Origin: Succinatimonas hippei
GTDB lineage: Bacteria > Pseudomonadota > Gammaproteobacteria > Enterobacterales > Succinivibrionaceae
DNA length: 27,633 bases
Direction of reading: 5' to 3'
NCBI GenBank assembly: GCA_004557545.1
Contig: SFGV01000024.1
Span: 1-27,633 of the forward strand
Numbering within the stretch: position 1 is the first letter of the stretch; each line of letters starts with the position of its first letter. Under the pieces are notes generated by a model. It had not been told where the DNA came from. It made no database searches and saw only the letters and a list, made by a program, of their open reading frames with translations. Shown here piece after piece: positions 16,110 to 23,501 of the stretch. Position numbers and translations under genes: made by a program.

Positions 16110-16943
16110 CTAAGACCATTCTCCTGAGGTAACTCTCTCGTTACCCCCGAGATCACGTACTGTCCTAATCCGCTTAAAACCTGATTTCTCCATGATCTCC
16201 CGCACCCGCGGTCCCTGATCATATCCGTGCTCAAGCATAAGCGCTCCGCCCGGGTTTAAGTGTGACGGCGCCTCTGAGACAATCCTGCGTATATCATCAA
16301 GCCCGTCTTTGCCCGAGGTAAGAGCGATTGACGGTTCATAGGGCAGAGAGGTCTGAGTCAGGTGAAGATCACCCTGCTCTATGTATGGCGGGTTTGAGAC
16401 TATAAGATCAAAGCGTGATGAGTTAAGGCCTCCGGCGTTAAACCACGATGAGAGGATGAAGCTTACCTCAAGACCAAGGCTTTTAGCGTTAAATTTCGCG
16501 ACCTCAAGCGCTCCCTCTGAGATATCACAGGCTGTGCATACGCTTTGGGGCCTTGAGGCCTTGATCGCCAGGATCACCGCGCCGCTCCCTGTTCCCAGAT
16601 CAAGTACCGTGGTAAAGGATCTTTGCAAGGCCTCCTCAACCAGAGTCTCGGTATCAGATCTCGGGATCAGGACCTCCGGCGTTACGTGAAGCTTAAGACC
16701 ATAGAAATAGCGATACCCCAGAACATAGGCAAGCGGCGTGCCCTCAAGCCGCTTTGAGGCAAGAGCGCGAATTCTCTCAAGGCTCGCATTATCCACGCTC
16801 TCAGATCCATTTACGATCAGGGCGGCGCGGTCAGCTCCGGTTACATACTCAACTATCGCGCGCGCCTCTACCCCAGACTCTTCATGCGCTACGGCTTTAA
16901 GAGCGCTCTGACAGGATCTTAAGGCCTCGTTTAAAGTGGTCAC
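16110..16943 (-). CDS. prmC: Release factor glutamine methyltransferase PrmC
   Basis: 277 residues, matching E. coli PrmC (277). It N5-methylates the glutamine of the GGQ motif of RF1 and RF2. The N-terminal helical domain (to about 75) ends in GTPLAYVLGYRYFYGLKLHV and is followed by LIPRSDTE. The SAM-binding loop is DLGTGSG (115-121) and the catalytic SNPPYI contains NPPY at 184-187. The start ATG overlaps the prfA stop by four bases (ATGA), so enzyme and substrate are translated together. It ends close to the bidirectional terminator at 16055. Confidence 0.96.
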   Translation of the reverse strand: MTTLNEALRSCQSALKAVAHEESGVEARAIVEYVTGADRAALIVNGSESVDNASLERIRALASKRLEGTPLAYVLGYRYFYGLKLHVTPEVLIPRSDTETLVEEALQRSFTTVLDLGTGSGAVILAIKASRPQSVCTACDISEGALEVAKFNAKSLGLEVSFILSSWFNAGGLNSSRFDLIVSNPPYIEQGDLHLTQTSLPYEPSIALTSGKDGLDDIRRIVSEAPSHLNPGGALMLEHGYDQGPRVREIMEKSGFKRIRTVRDLGGNERVTSGEWS

Positions 16944-18034
16944 AGGCCTTCCTGTGAGGCCATCTGCGCGAGCTGCTCGGCCTTTGATTCCTCAATTACG
17001 GGTTTAATGAGCGGATCAAGATCGCCTGACATTATCTTGTCAAGGGAATAAAGCGTCAGGTTGATGCGGTGATCGGTAACCCTGCTTTGCGGGAAATTGT
17101 AGGTGCGGATGCGATCGGAGCGATCACCGCTGCTGAGCACGCTGTGACGGATCTTGTCAGCCTCGGCATTGCGCTTGTCCTCTTCGAGTTTGGCCAGGCG
17201 TGAATACAGCACCTCCATGGCGCGGGCGCGGTTCTGATGCTGAGAGCGCTCGTCCTGGCACTCGACAACTATACCTGTCGGGATATGGGTGATGCGGATG
17301 GCCGAATCGGTCTTGTTAATGTGCTGTCCACCAGCTCCTGAGGAGCGGTAAGTGTCAACTCTCAGATCGGAAGGGTTGATCACAGGGGCCTTGGCAGGTG
17401 GGATCACCGGCAGAACCATGACCGTGCAGGCTGAGGTGTGAACACGTCCCTGAGTTTCCGTAACCGGAACACGCTGGACGCGGTGGCCGCCTGACTCAAA
17501 CTTCATATAGCCGTAGGCGCCCTCGCCTGACAGCTTGGAAATTATCTCCTTGTATCCGCCCATCTCCCCTTCGCTTGATGAGATCACCTCAAGCTTCCAG
17601 CCCTTTGACTCAACATAGTGGCTGTACATCTTGAAGAGATCGCCGGCGAAAAGGCAGGCCTCGTCACCGCCGGTTCCGGCGCGGATCTCCAAAAAGCAGT
17701 CACAGTCGTCACGCTCGTCATGCGGCAGAAGCTCCATCTGCAGCTCATGCTCAAGACTTTCCTTCTGAGCGCGCGCGCCGTCTATCTCCTGCTGCGCCAT
17801 CTCCTTCATTTCCTGATCGCTGCCGTTTAGCATTTCCTCATACTCGGAAATGTCAGAAACCACCGTACGGTATTTTTTGAACAGATCAACGGTAGTCGAG
17901 AGACGGGAGTACTCGCGGTTTAACTCACGGAATTTCTCCTGATCGGCAATGACCTCAGGCTGGGCGAGCAGCTGCTCAACCTCCTGGTGACGCTCTTCAA
18001 GCGCCTCAAGTTTGCGGTAAATCGTATCCTGCAT
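16940..18034 (-). CDS. prfA: Peptide chain release factor 1
   Basis: 364 residues. It recognises UAA and UAG and triggers peptide release. The anticodon-like tripeptide PVT occurs at 190-192 in the segment HRVQRVPVTETQGRVHTS. The catalytic GGQ is at 235-237 in SSGAGGQHINKTDSAIRITH, and its glutamine is the target of the neighbouring prmC. The N-terminal coiled helical domain (1-110) is complete and the start ATG is followed by QDTIYRKLEAL, as in the family. The frequent gammaproteobacterial neighbour hemA is absent; the next gene upstream is yfbV, 54 bases away on the same strand. Confidence 0.97.
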   Translation of the reverse strand: MQDTIYRKLEALEERHQEVEQLLAQPEVIADQEKFRELNREYSRLSTTVDLFKKYRTVVSDISEYEEMLNGSDQEMKEMAQQEIDGARAQKESLEHELQMELLPHDERDDCDCFLEIRAGTGGDEACLFAGDLFKMYSHYVESKGWKLEVISSSEGEMGGYKEIISKLSGEGAYGYMKFESGGHRVQRVPVTETQGRVHTSACTVMVLPVIPPAKAPVINPSDLRVDTYRSSGAGGQHINKTDSAIRITHIPTGIVVECQDERSQHQNRARAMEVLYSRLAKLEEDKRNAEADKIRHSVLSSGDRSDRIRTYNFPQSRVTDHRINLTLYSLDKIMSGDLDPLIKPVIEESKAEQLAQMASQEGL

Positions 18035-18088
18035 TAATTCGCAGTCCTGAATAATCTAAAAATTCTCTAAAAACGAAGTCGCGCGGAT

Positions 18089-18538
18089 CTAAAGCCTGCG
18101 CAGAAAATCGCGCCCCAATTTTTCAATACCCTCTCTGGTAACCTCGGCAAAATCCATCATGGTTGGATCCTGACTTCCCTGACGGTGGAGCATGATACAG
18201 GTTTCCATATAGAAGATCTTCTGGCGGGGATTTAGCTTCATCTGCGCTCTTCTGCCAAACCAGTAATAGCCCTGAAGCGGCATCATCAGCAGAAAAAGCG
18301 TGCAGGTGATGGTCATCGGCCAGGTTGATTTCATTGCGAGGAAAAAGCCTATATAAAGCCCCCCACCGCGATACCAAGCCCATACCAGAGTGAAAACTAT
18401 AAAAGGTGGAAGCACCCGGTTGCCCAGTTTCATCCAGTATTTGACGCGGTTTTCCGGAAACACCGGTCCTAAGAGAGGATCATTTGGCCAGATATTCATA
18501 TACCTTACGCCAAGCCGCAGCGTCCTGAAAAATCCCAT
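18089..18538 (-). CDS. yfbV: YfbV (UPF0208) inner-membrane protein
   Basis: 149 residues from the ATG at 18538, against about 151 in E. coli YfbV. The frame stays open to a GTG at 18622, but 18538 follows GGGGGTAAG and aligns with the family start (MGFFRTLRLGVRYMNIWP). Recognisable family segments are LLGPVFPENRVKYWMKLGNR, LPPFIVFTLVWAWY (first membrane helix), a second helix around TCTLFLLMMPLQGYYWFGRR and a cytoplasmic C-terminal helical part. YfbV is implicated in E. coli in insulating the Ter macrodomain. In E. coli it lies next to ackA-pta; here it is divergent from pta with no ackA. It may be cotranscribed with prfA-prmC. Confidence 0.88.
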   Translation of the reverse strand: MGFFRTLRLGVRYMNIWPNDPLLGPVFPENRVKYWMKLGNRVLPPFIVFTLVWAWYRGGGLYIGFFLAMKSTWPMTITCTLFLLMMPLQGYYWFGRRAQMKLNPRQKIFYMETCIMLHRQGSQDPTMMDFAEVTREGIEKLGRDFLRRL

Positions 18539-18596
18539 CTTACCCCCGTGGATATCTACGCTGATTCTACCAGTCATCACTGTATTGGGAAATTCC

Positions 18597-18608
18597 AATC
18601 CCGGGATT
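18597..18608. promoter_or_regulatory. Perfect 12-base palindrome in the yfbV-pta gap
   Basis: AATCCCGGGATT is a perfect palindrome. Just to its left is a second, imperfect one (ATTGGGAAATTCCAAT, 18584-18599). Both lie in the 248-base region between the divergent starts of yfbV and pta, where regulator binding would be expected. No regulator can be named from this. Confidence 0.3.
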
Positions 18609-18786
18609 TTCAAACGCGTCACCGTCTCATCCTGAAAAAATCTATCGGATTAGGCAAATCTGCCCCTCTTTCATTGAAAAAAAACGTCCGGCGGCGGAAA
18701 ATGAGGCGCGCGGAGATTACATCTTCGTGTTGTACCACATTGGCGCGAATTTCTGCCACGCCAGCAACTTAAGATTGGAGTTTGAA

Positions 18787-20787
18787 GTGACACGCACTGT
18801 AATGATTGTCCCGGCCGGTAAGACCGAGGGCATTTTCCCGGTTTCTCTCGGACTTGTAAAAGCCCTTAACGATCATGGCGTAAAAACCGCGCTTTTTGTA
18901 CCTTTCGCAAGAGAGCTTGACAAGCCCATTGATGGAAAGACCATATGCCGCGATTGCGCTTTTAAAGCCATTTCCTCAGGCAAGAGATCCGATGTTTTGG
19001 AAAAGATTGTTTCAAACTTCAATGCCCTGCTCGCGTCTGAGAAGCCTGAGGTGGTAATCGCCGAGGGCGTTACCGGCACCAAATCCGATCAGGATCTGTT
19101 AAACGCCCAGATCTGCCACGCGCTTGACGCTGACATCATCACCGTAGCCAATGGCACCTGCAAGGGCAGCGCCGCCGCCATCAGCAATACCCTGATCCCT
19201 TTTGGCAACGCCGGAAAGAACCGTGTGCTCGGCACCGTGGTTCTCAATAATGACGCGCCGCGCGACGCCGACGGCATAAGGCGTATCGTCCTTTCAGGCT
19301 GCGGCCATTGTTGCAACGAGACCGCCAAATGCTGCACTAAAGAGTGCTCATGTGTCACAGAGCCCGCGGTTAAAAATGTGATAGCAACCATAGGCTATGA
19401 CCGCATCATTTACGGCCCGAGAGCCTCTGATATAGCTGATTACCTGGGCGGCGAGGTCACCTCAGGCGAGGCGGTAAGACGCGTCTTCAAGATAGCGTTC
19501 CCTGGTGAGGAGGAAAAATCCCCCAAGGCCCTGCTCACCTCAAGCGTGCCTGAGTCAACCCAGTGCGGCAGCGTGATCCTGGCAGACGGCGTTAAGGGAA
19601 CCGTAAGCGGCGCTACCGTGATCTCCACCAACGGCACTCTCTGGCAGTGCGCTCAGGCTCTTGCCTCCTTCCCGGCAACTCTGCCTGACGATGACGCCGA
19701 GCGCGCCATGTACACCGCCAAGAATTGTGCTCCGGCCTTTGATGACAAAGTCATCGACCTTATCAAAAACTACGACAAGAGCCGCACTCCTTTAATGAGC
19801 CCGGCCACCTTCCGCAACATGCTCGCGACAAAGGCCAGCTCTGACAAGATGCGCATTGCCCTTCCTGAGGGTGACGAGCCGCGTACCGTAAAAGCCGCCT
19901 CGATTGTCGCCAATCAGGGTATCGCCATCCCGGTGCTCTATGGCAAGCGCGACGCGATTGAGAAAGTTGCCAAAGAGCAGGGCGTGACTCTCCCATCTGA
20001 TGTTCAGTTCGTTGATCCTGACGCGGTGCGCGCCAACTATATCGACCGCCTTGTTGAGCTGCGCTCCAAGAAAGGCATGACCCCCGAGCTTGCCGAGCAG
20101 GCGTTGCATGACAACGTGTTCCTCGCGACCATGATGATTGAGCGCGGTGAGATTGACGGCCTCGTGTCAGGCGCCGTGCATACTACCGCCAACACCATCC
20201 GCCCCGCGTTCCAGATCTTAAAAACCGCTCCGGGCGCCAAGCTGGTTTCAGGCGGCTTCTTCATGCTCATGCCCGAGCAGGTTTACTTCTACGCCGACTG
20301 CGCGGTAAACCTCAACCCGGACGCTGATCAGATCTCCGAGATTGCCATTCAGTCAGCCGATACCGCCAGGGCCTTCGGCATTGATCCGCGTGTGGCCCTC
20401 ATCACCTACTCAACTCACAAATCAGGCAAGGGGCCTGATGTTGACCTGATGACTCAGGCTACCGAGCTTGTAAAACAGAAGCGCCCTGATTTGAGTGTTG
20501 ACGGACCTCTGCAGTATGACGCCGCAGTGATGCCTGAGGTAGCTGCCCAGAAGGCTCCGGGCTCACCGGTCGCCGGCAAAGCCACCGTGTTTGTGTTCCC
20601 AAGTCTCTCAACCGGCAACACCGTTTATAAGGCGGTGCAGCGCTCCGCTGGTCTGGTAGCCATCGGACCTCTGCTTCAGGGTCTCAGAAAGCCTGTAAAC
20701 GACCTCTCACGTGGCGCTCTGGTTGACGATATTGTCTATACCATCGCGGTTACCGCCATCCAGGCCCAGCAGGCTAAAGCGCACTAA
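18787..20787 (+). CDS. pta: Phosphate acetyltransferase, long form, with cysteine cluster
   Basis: 666 residues from a GTG at 18787 that follows GGAG by 6 bases; an in-frame ATG at 18727 lacks a ribosome site and adds residues the family does not have. The protein converts acetyl-CoA and phosphate to acetyl phosphate. The N-terminal BioD-like domain starts VMIVPAGKTEGIFPVSLGLV, followed by a DRTGG-type middle domain and the C-terminal catalytic domain (about 335-666) with LPEGDEPRTVKAASIV, GLVSGAVHTTANTIRP, DGPLQYDAAVMPEVA and GRKATVFVFP-like GKATVFVFPSLSTGN. It is shorter than E. coli Pta (714). Seven cysteines crowd residues 172-189, plus a CxxC at 54-57. A terminator follows at 20809. No ackA is adjacent. 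Confidence 0.95.
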   Translation: MTRTVMIVPAGKTEGIFPVSLGLVKALNDHGVKTALFVPFARELDKPIDGKTICRDCAFKAISSGKRSDVLEKIVSNFNALLASEKPEVVIAEGVTGTKSDQDLLNAQICHALDADIITVANGTCKGSAAAISNTLIPFGNAGKNRVLGTVVLNNDAPRDADGIRRIVLSGCGHCCNETAKCCTKECSCVTEPAVKNVIATIGYDRIIYGPRASDIADYLGGEVTSGEAVRRVFKIAFPGEEEKSPKALLTSSVPESTQCGSVILADGVKGTVSGATVISTNGTLWQCAQALASFPATLPDDDAERAMYTAKNCAPAFDDKVIDLIKNYDKSRTPLMSPATFRNMLATKASSDKMRIALPEGDEPRTVKAASIVANQGIAIPVLYGKRDAIEKVAKEQGVTLPSDVQFVDPDAVRANYIDRLVELRSKKGMTPELAEQALHDNVFLATMMIERGEIDGLVSGAVHTTANTIRPAFQILKTAPGAKLVSGGFFMLMPEQVYFYADCAVNLNPDADQISEIAIQSADTARAFGIDPRVALITYSTHKSGKGPDVDLMTQATELVKQKRPDLSVDGPLQYDAAVMPEVAAQKAPGSPVAGKATVFVFPSLSTGNTVYKAVQRSAGLVAIGPLLQGLRKPVNDLSRGALVDDIVYTIAVTAIQAQQAKAH

Positions 20788-20808
20788 CGCTTTTTTAAGC
20801 TAGACTTT

Positions 20809-20834
20809 AAGGGCGCCTTCAGGGCGCCCTTTTT
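20809..20834 (+). terminator. Rho-independent terminator of pta
   Basis: AAGGGCGCC (20809-20817) and GGCGCCCTT (20823-20831) form a perfect 9-bp GC-rich stem with a 5-base loop, followed by further T residues. It lies 22 bases after the pta stop and just ahead of yfcH. Confidence 0.9.
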
Positions 20835-20853
20835 GTCGCTGTATGGGTGGAAT

Positions 20854-21675
20854 ATGCGAGTTCTTGTAACCGGCGCTTCCGGGTTTGTTGGCAGTCTTTT
20901 GTGTCTTACGCTTCTGCAGCACGGACATCAGGTTTTCGCTCTCTCAAGAAATACTGATGTTTTGAATGCGAAAAGAACCCCGCGCTTTAGCGCTTATACC
21001 TACGGCGATCCTCTGCCGGATACTGACGCGATAGTAAACCTCGCTGGAGAGAGCATTGCGCGGAAAAGACTTAATCAAAAACGCTCAGATGAGATAGTTG
21101 AGTCAAGAATTGCCGTGATGAAAACTCTCAGGAACAGCTACCAAAACCGCATGCCCGCGATAGTGATCGAGGCAAGCGCGAGCGGGATCTATCCTGAGGG
21201 CCGCAGGTGCGATGAGAACAGCCCGATCTCAGAGAGCTTCATCGCCACGATGATTAAGCGTATTGAGGAGGCCGCTCATTCTTATTTTGGAGAAACACGG
21301 CGACTTGTGATCGCGCGCTTTGGCGTGATCATGGGCGAAGGCGGAGGACTGATGGCTCTGACCGCGCTCTTACCGCGAATTGTTCTGCTGGGAGGCTCAC
21401 CATCTGTCCCATGGACAGGCTGCAAAGACGCGGTACGCGCGCTTGAGTTTATCCTGAGCCACGATGCTCTTGAGGGGATAGTTAACATCACCGATCCGCG
21501 TCCCGCGAGCGCCGCGGCTTTGCTATCCAAAAACCGCCGCTCAAGACCACCCCTGCCCGTTCCGGCTTTTTGCCTGAGTTTTCTTTTTGATCACCGCTGT
21601 GATCTCATCACGATCAATCATATGGTGTTTCCAAAGAAACTTACTGACAACGGTTTCATCTTTGAAGAGCATTAA
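20854..21675 (+). CDS. yfcH: TIGR01777-type NAD-dependent epimerase (YfcH-like)
   Basis: 273 residues from the ATG at 20854; the frame also extends to a TTG inside the pta terminator, which is not credible. The start has GGTGGAA upstream. The Rossmann motif is VLVTGASGFVG (4-14). AIVNLAGESIARKR, the ASASGIYPEG active-site region, VIARFGVIMGEGGGL and the C-terminal FPKKLTDNGFIF follow E. coli YfcH. The protein is about 20 residues shorter than E. coli YfcH, mostly because the C-terminal DUF1731 segment is trimmed. Substrate is unknown for the family. In E. coli yfcH is also in the neighbourhood of pta. Confidence 0.87.
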   Translation: MRVLVTGASGFVGSLLCLTLLQHGHQVFALSRNTDVLNAKRTPRFSAYTYGDPLPDTDAIVNLAGESIARKRLNQKRSDEIVESRIAVMKTLRNSYQNRMPAIVIEASASGIYPEGRRCDENSPISESFIATMIKRIEEAAHSYFGETRRLVIARFGVIMGEGGGLMALTALLPRIVLLGGSPSVPWTGCKDAVRALEFILSHDALEGIVNITDPRPASAAALLSKNRRSRPPLPVPAFCLSFLFDHRCDLITINHMVFPKKLTDNGFIFEEH

Positions 21676-21710
21676 ATAAAAGCCATTTTTTGAAACCGCT
21701 TACGGCTGAC

Positions 21711-21736
21711 ACCTGTTTTTATAACCTGTTTTTATA
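21711..21736. repeat. Tandem duplication of a 13-base unit
   Basis: ACCTGTTTTTATA occurs twice head to tail without a gap in the intergenic region between yfcH and araD. The 189-base gap 21676-21864 holds no gene; besides this repeat it contains the operator half-site at 21786. Confidence 0.8.
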
Positions 21737-21785
21737 AAAGAAAATTTACCGACAGTGTGAGAGGGTAAGCAAAATTAAAAAATAA

Positions 21786-21793
21786 CGTTTGCG
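21786..21793 (+). promoter_or_regulatory. LacI/PurR-type operator half-site upstream of araD
   Basis: CGTTTGCG, preceded by AATAA and followed by T, equals one half of the general LacI/PurR operator (ACGCAAACG read from the other strand). The same 8-mer is present upstream of the LacI-family gene at 23466. It lies 72 bases before the araD ATG. The second half is degenerate, so the call is tentative. Confidence 0.35.
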
Positions 21794-21864
21794 TGAGAAC
21801 GTGAACACAGTCTGTTTTTCTTCTTTCTGCTAGGATCAGTCAAAACATCCATTCGGAGCCAAAA

Positions 21865-22590
21865 ATGCTAGAAGATCTCAAAAAAAAGGTGTTCAAGGCC
21901 AATCTTGAGCTGCCAAAGCACGGACTTGTTACTTACACCTGGGGCAATGTTTCAGGTATAGACCGCGATGAAGGTCTGGTTGTTATAAAACCTTCAGGAG
22001 TTGATTATGAAACCATGTCAGCTGACGACATGGTGGTAGTCGACCTTAAGAGCGGAGAGAGAGTTGAGGGCAAACTGAATCCTTCAACCGACACCGCGAC
22101 CCATCTTGAGCTTTACCGCGCCTGCCCTGACATCATGGGGGTGGTTCACACCCATTCACGCTACGCGGCCTCCTTCGCTCAGGCCGGGATCGACGTGCCG
22201 GCACTGGGAACCACCGGAGCTGACTATTTCTACGGCCCTGTCCCCTGCACCCGTCCGATGACAGATGAGGAGATCAAGGGAGAGTACGAACTTGAAACCG
22301 GCAAGGTCATAGTCGAGACCTTCAAAAAACGCGGGATCAGCATGAAGGATGTCCCGGCGGCGCTGGTGTTCTCGCACGGTCCCTTTACCTGGGGAACCTC
22401 GCCTGACAACGCGGTATACAACGCCGTAGTGCTCGAGGAGATCTGCTTTATGGCCTTCCACACCATGATGCTTCGCGGTGGAAAAGCCGCGCCCATGCAG
22501 CAGGTGCTTCTTGACAAGCATTATTTAAGAAAGCATGGCAAGAACGCCTACTACGGTCAGGGAAATACCTCAAAGATCCATACCCTCTGA
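21865..22590 (+). CDS. araD: L-ribulose-5-phosphate 4-epimerase
   Basis: 241 residues of the class II aldolase/epimerase family, converting L-ribulose 5-phosphate to D-xylulose 5-phosphate. Zinc ligands are at the E. coli AraD positions: His95 and His97 in VVHTHSR, and His171 in FSHGPFTWG. Catalytic Asp120 (GADYFYG) and Tyr229/230 (NAYYGQ) are also present. TWGNVS and KPSGVDYETM bind phosphate. The motif usually GTTHADYF reads GTTGADYF here. UlaF-type and SgaE-type paralogues have the same reaction, so the physiological sugar (arabinose or ascorbate) is uncertain; no araA, araB or ula gene is nearby. GGAG precedes the ATG by 6 bases. The 3' end overlaps the convergent AlkD-like gene by 21 bases. 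Confidence 0.9.
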   Translation: MLEDLKKKVFKANLELPKHGLVTYTWGNVSGIDRDEGLVVIKPSGVDYETMSADDMVVVDLKSGERVEGKLNPSTDTATHLELYRACPDIMGVVHTHSRYAASFAQAGIDVPALGTTGADYFYGPVPCTRPMTDEEIKGEYELETGKVIVETFKKRGISMKDVPAALVFSHGPFTWGTSPDNAVYNAVVLEEICFMAFHTMMLRGGKAAPMQQVLLDKHYLRKHGKNAYYGQGNTSKIHTL

Positions 22591-23310
22591 CTTTTTAAGC
22601 TTTACTTTAAGGCGCGCGCGCAGGTCCCGGGCCAGATCCCGCACACTGCCACGCGCCTGTCTTGATTCAAGCACCTTGGTCATTGCCATAATTCCTACTC
22701 TGGGAGAACTCAAATCGTTTTGCACAAAACTTGCGGTCTTTTGCGGAAATTTGACGAAATACATAGATAATGCCCAGGCCGCCCCCATCGCAACATAAAA
22801 ATGCGAAAGATCACCTCGTCCAATCAGAGAGAGGGCTTCATCTACGTGTCTGTCGTCATTGAAGTAGGTGAGGCAGAGTACCATGGCAAGACGTCTGGCG
22901 TAGGGCATCGGGTTTACGAACAAAGCTTTTACATAGTTCCACCACTCATCAGGGTGGACCGCGGCGTCTTTTAAAGACGAGGCGAGGGCATCGCAGGCGC
23001 CCCAGCCGTCAATCTCCGGAATGAAGCGCAAAACCATGTCAAAGATCTCCTTTGAAGGAAGAGAGAGATTTGAGAAGGCGGCCGCCTTGAGCAGAACCAT
23101 TTCATTGCACTCAACGCTTCCAAGGCCTTCCATAAGACCTTCAAGACCGCCATTTTTTACGATTTGTCCGGCCAATTTGCGTATCTGAGGCATTCTCACC
23201 CCGAGGAGTTCTCTGTTTTCACTTGGCTTTAATTTCAAATTAAATTGCCTGTAGGCTGGATCCGCCAGTGTCCTGAGTCTTAATAGTGCCTGTTGCTGTA
23301 CCCTGTTCAC
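22570..23310 (-). CDS. DNA alkylation repair protein (AlkD-like, HEAT repeats)
   Basis: 246 residues of the PF08713 family. The visible conserved parts are GVRMPQIRKLAGQIVK (37-52), CNEMVLLKAAAF, the IDGWGACDALASSLK segment with the Trp and Asp seen in AlkD active sites, and YARRLAMVLCLTYF. AlkD-type glycosylases remove bulky or charged alkylated bases without base flipping. The start is probably the GTG at 23310, with AAGGGG upstream. The gene converges on araD with 21 bases of 3' overlap. It is divergent from the LacI-family gene, sharing a 191-base region rich in palindromes. The C-terminus is strongly basic (RARLKVKLKKSEG), suited to DNA contact. Confidence 0.82.
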   Translation of the reverse strand: MNRVQQQALLRLRTLADPAYRQFNLKLKPSENRELLGVRMPQIRKLAGQIVKNGGLEGLMEGLGSVECNEMVLLKAAAFSNLSLPSKEIFDMVLRFIPEIDGWGACDALASSLKDAAVHPDEWWNYVKALFVNPMPYARRLAMVLCLTYFNDDRHVDEALSLIGRGDLSHFYVAMGAAWALSMYFVKFPQKTASFVQNDLSSPRVGIMAMTKVLESRQARGSVRDLARDLRARLKVKLKKSEGMDL

Positions 23311-23353
23311 GCTCTGCCCCTTAATTTCTTAGCGGTTGTCAAAATCAAACTGT

Positions 23354-23384
23354 GCGCATGCGCTCAAATCAGGCGCAATTTGCG
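23354..23384. promoter_or_regulatory. Two GCGC-type palindromes upstream of the AlkD-like gene
   Basis: GCGCATGCGC (23354-23363) is a perfect 10-base palindrome. CGCAATTTGCG (23374-23384) is a perfect inverted repeat around one base. Both share CGCA/TGCG halves with the operator-like site at 23469-23484 nearer the regulator gene. They lie 44-74 bases before the AlkD-like start. Confidence 0.35.
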
Positions 23385-23412
23385 TTTAAAACTGAGAGAA
23401 AGCTCTAAAAAC

Positions 23413-23448
23413 GGAATAACCCGTGTTATGCGGCTCATTCCTTTTTTT
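23413..23448 (+). terminator. Possible hairpin followed by seven T
   Basis: GGAAT (23413-23417) pairs with ATTCC (23437-23441). An inner CCG/CGG pairing sits across a symmetrical 3x3 internal loop, followed by TTTTTTT. No plus-strand gene lies close upstream, so it might stop antisense read-through from araD or act in the regulator leader. The stem is weak. Confidence 0.25.
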
Positions 23449-23459
23449 ACAATCAGTAC

Positions 23460-23484
23460 TGTAATCGTTTGCGCTTTTGCGCAA
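23460..23484 (+). promoter_or_regulatory. Operator-like site at the LacI-family gene
   Basis: TGTAATCGTTTGCG (23460-23473) matches the catabolite-type LacI-family operator TGTAAnCGnTTnCA at all defined positions but the last. Overlapping it, TTGCGC and GCGCAA (23469-23474 and 23479-23484) form an inverted repeat around TTTT. It ends 18 bases before the regulator ATG, a usual place for autoregulation. Confidence 0.5.
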
Positions 23485-23501
23485 CACACCAGGAACAGAT
23501 T

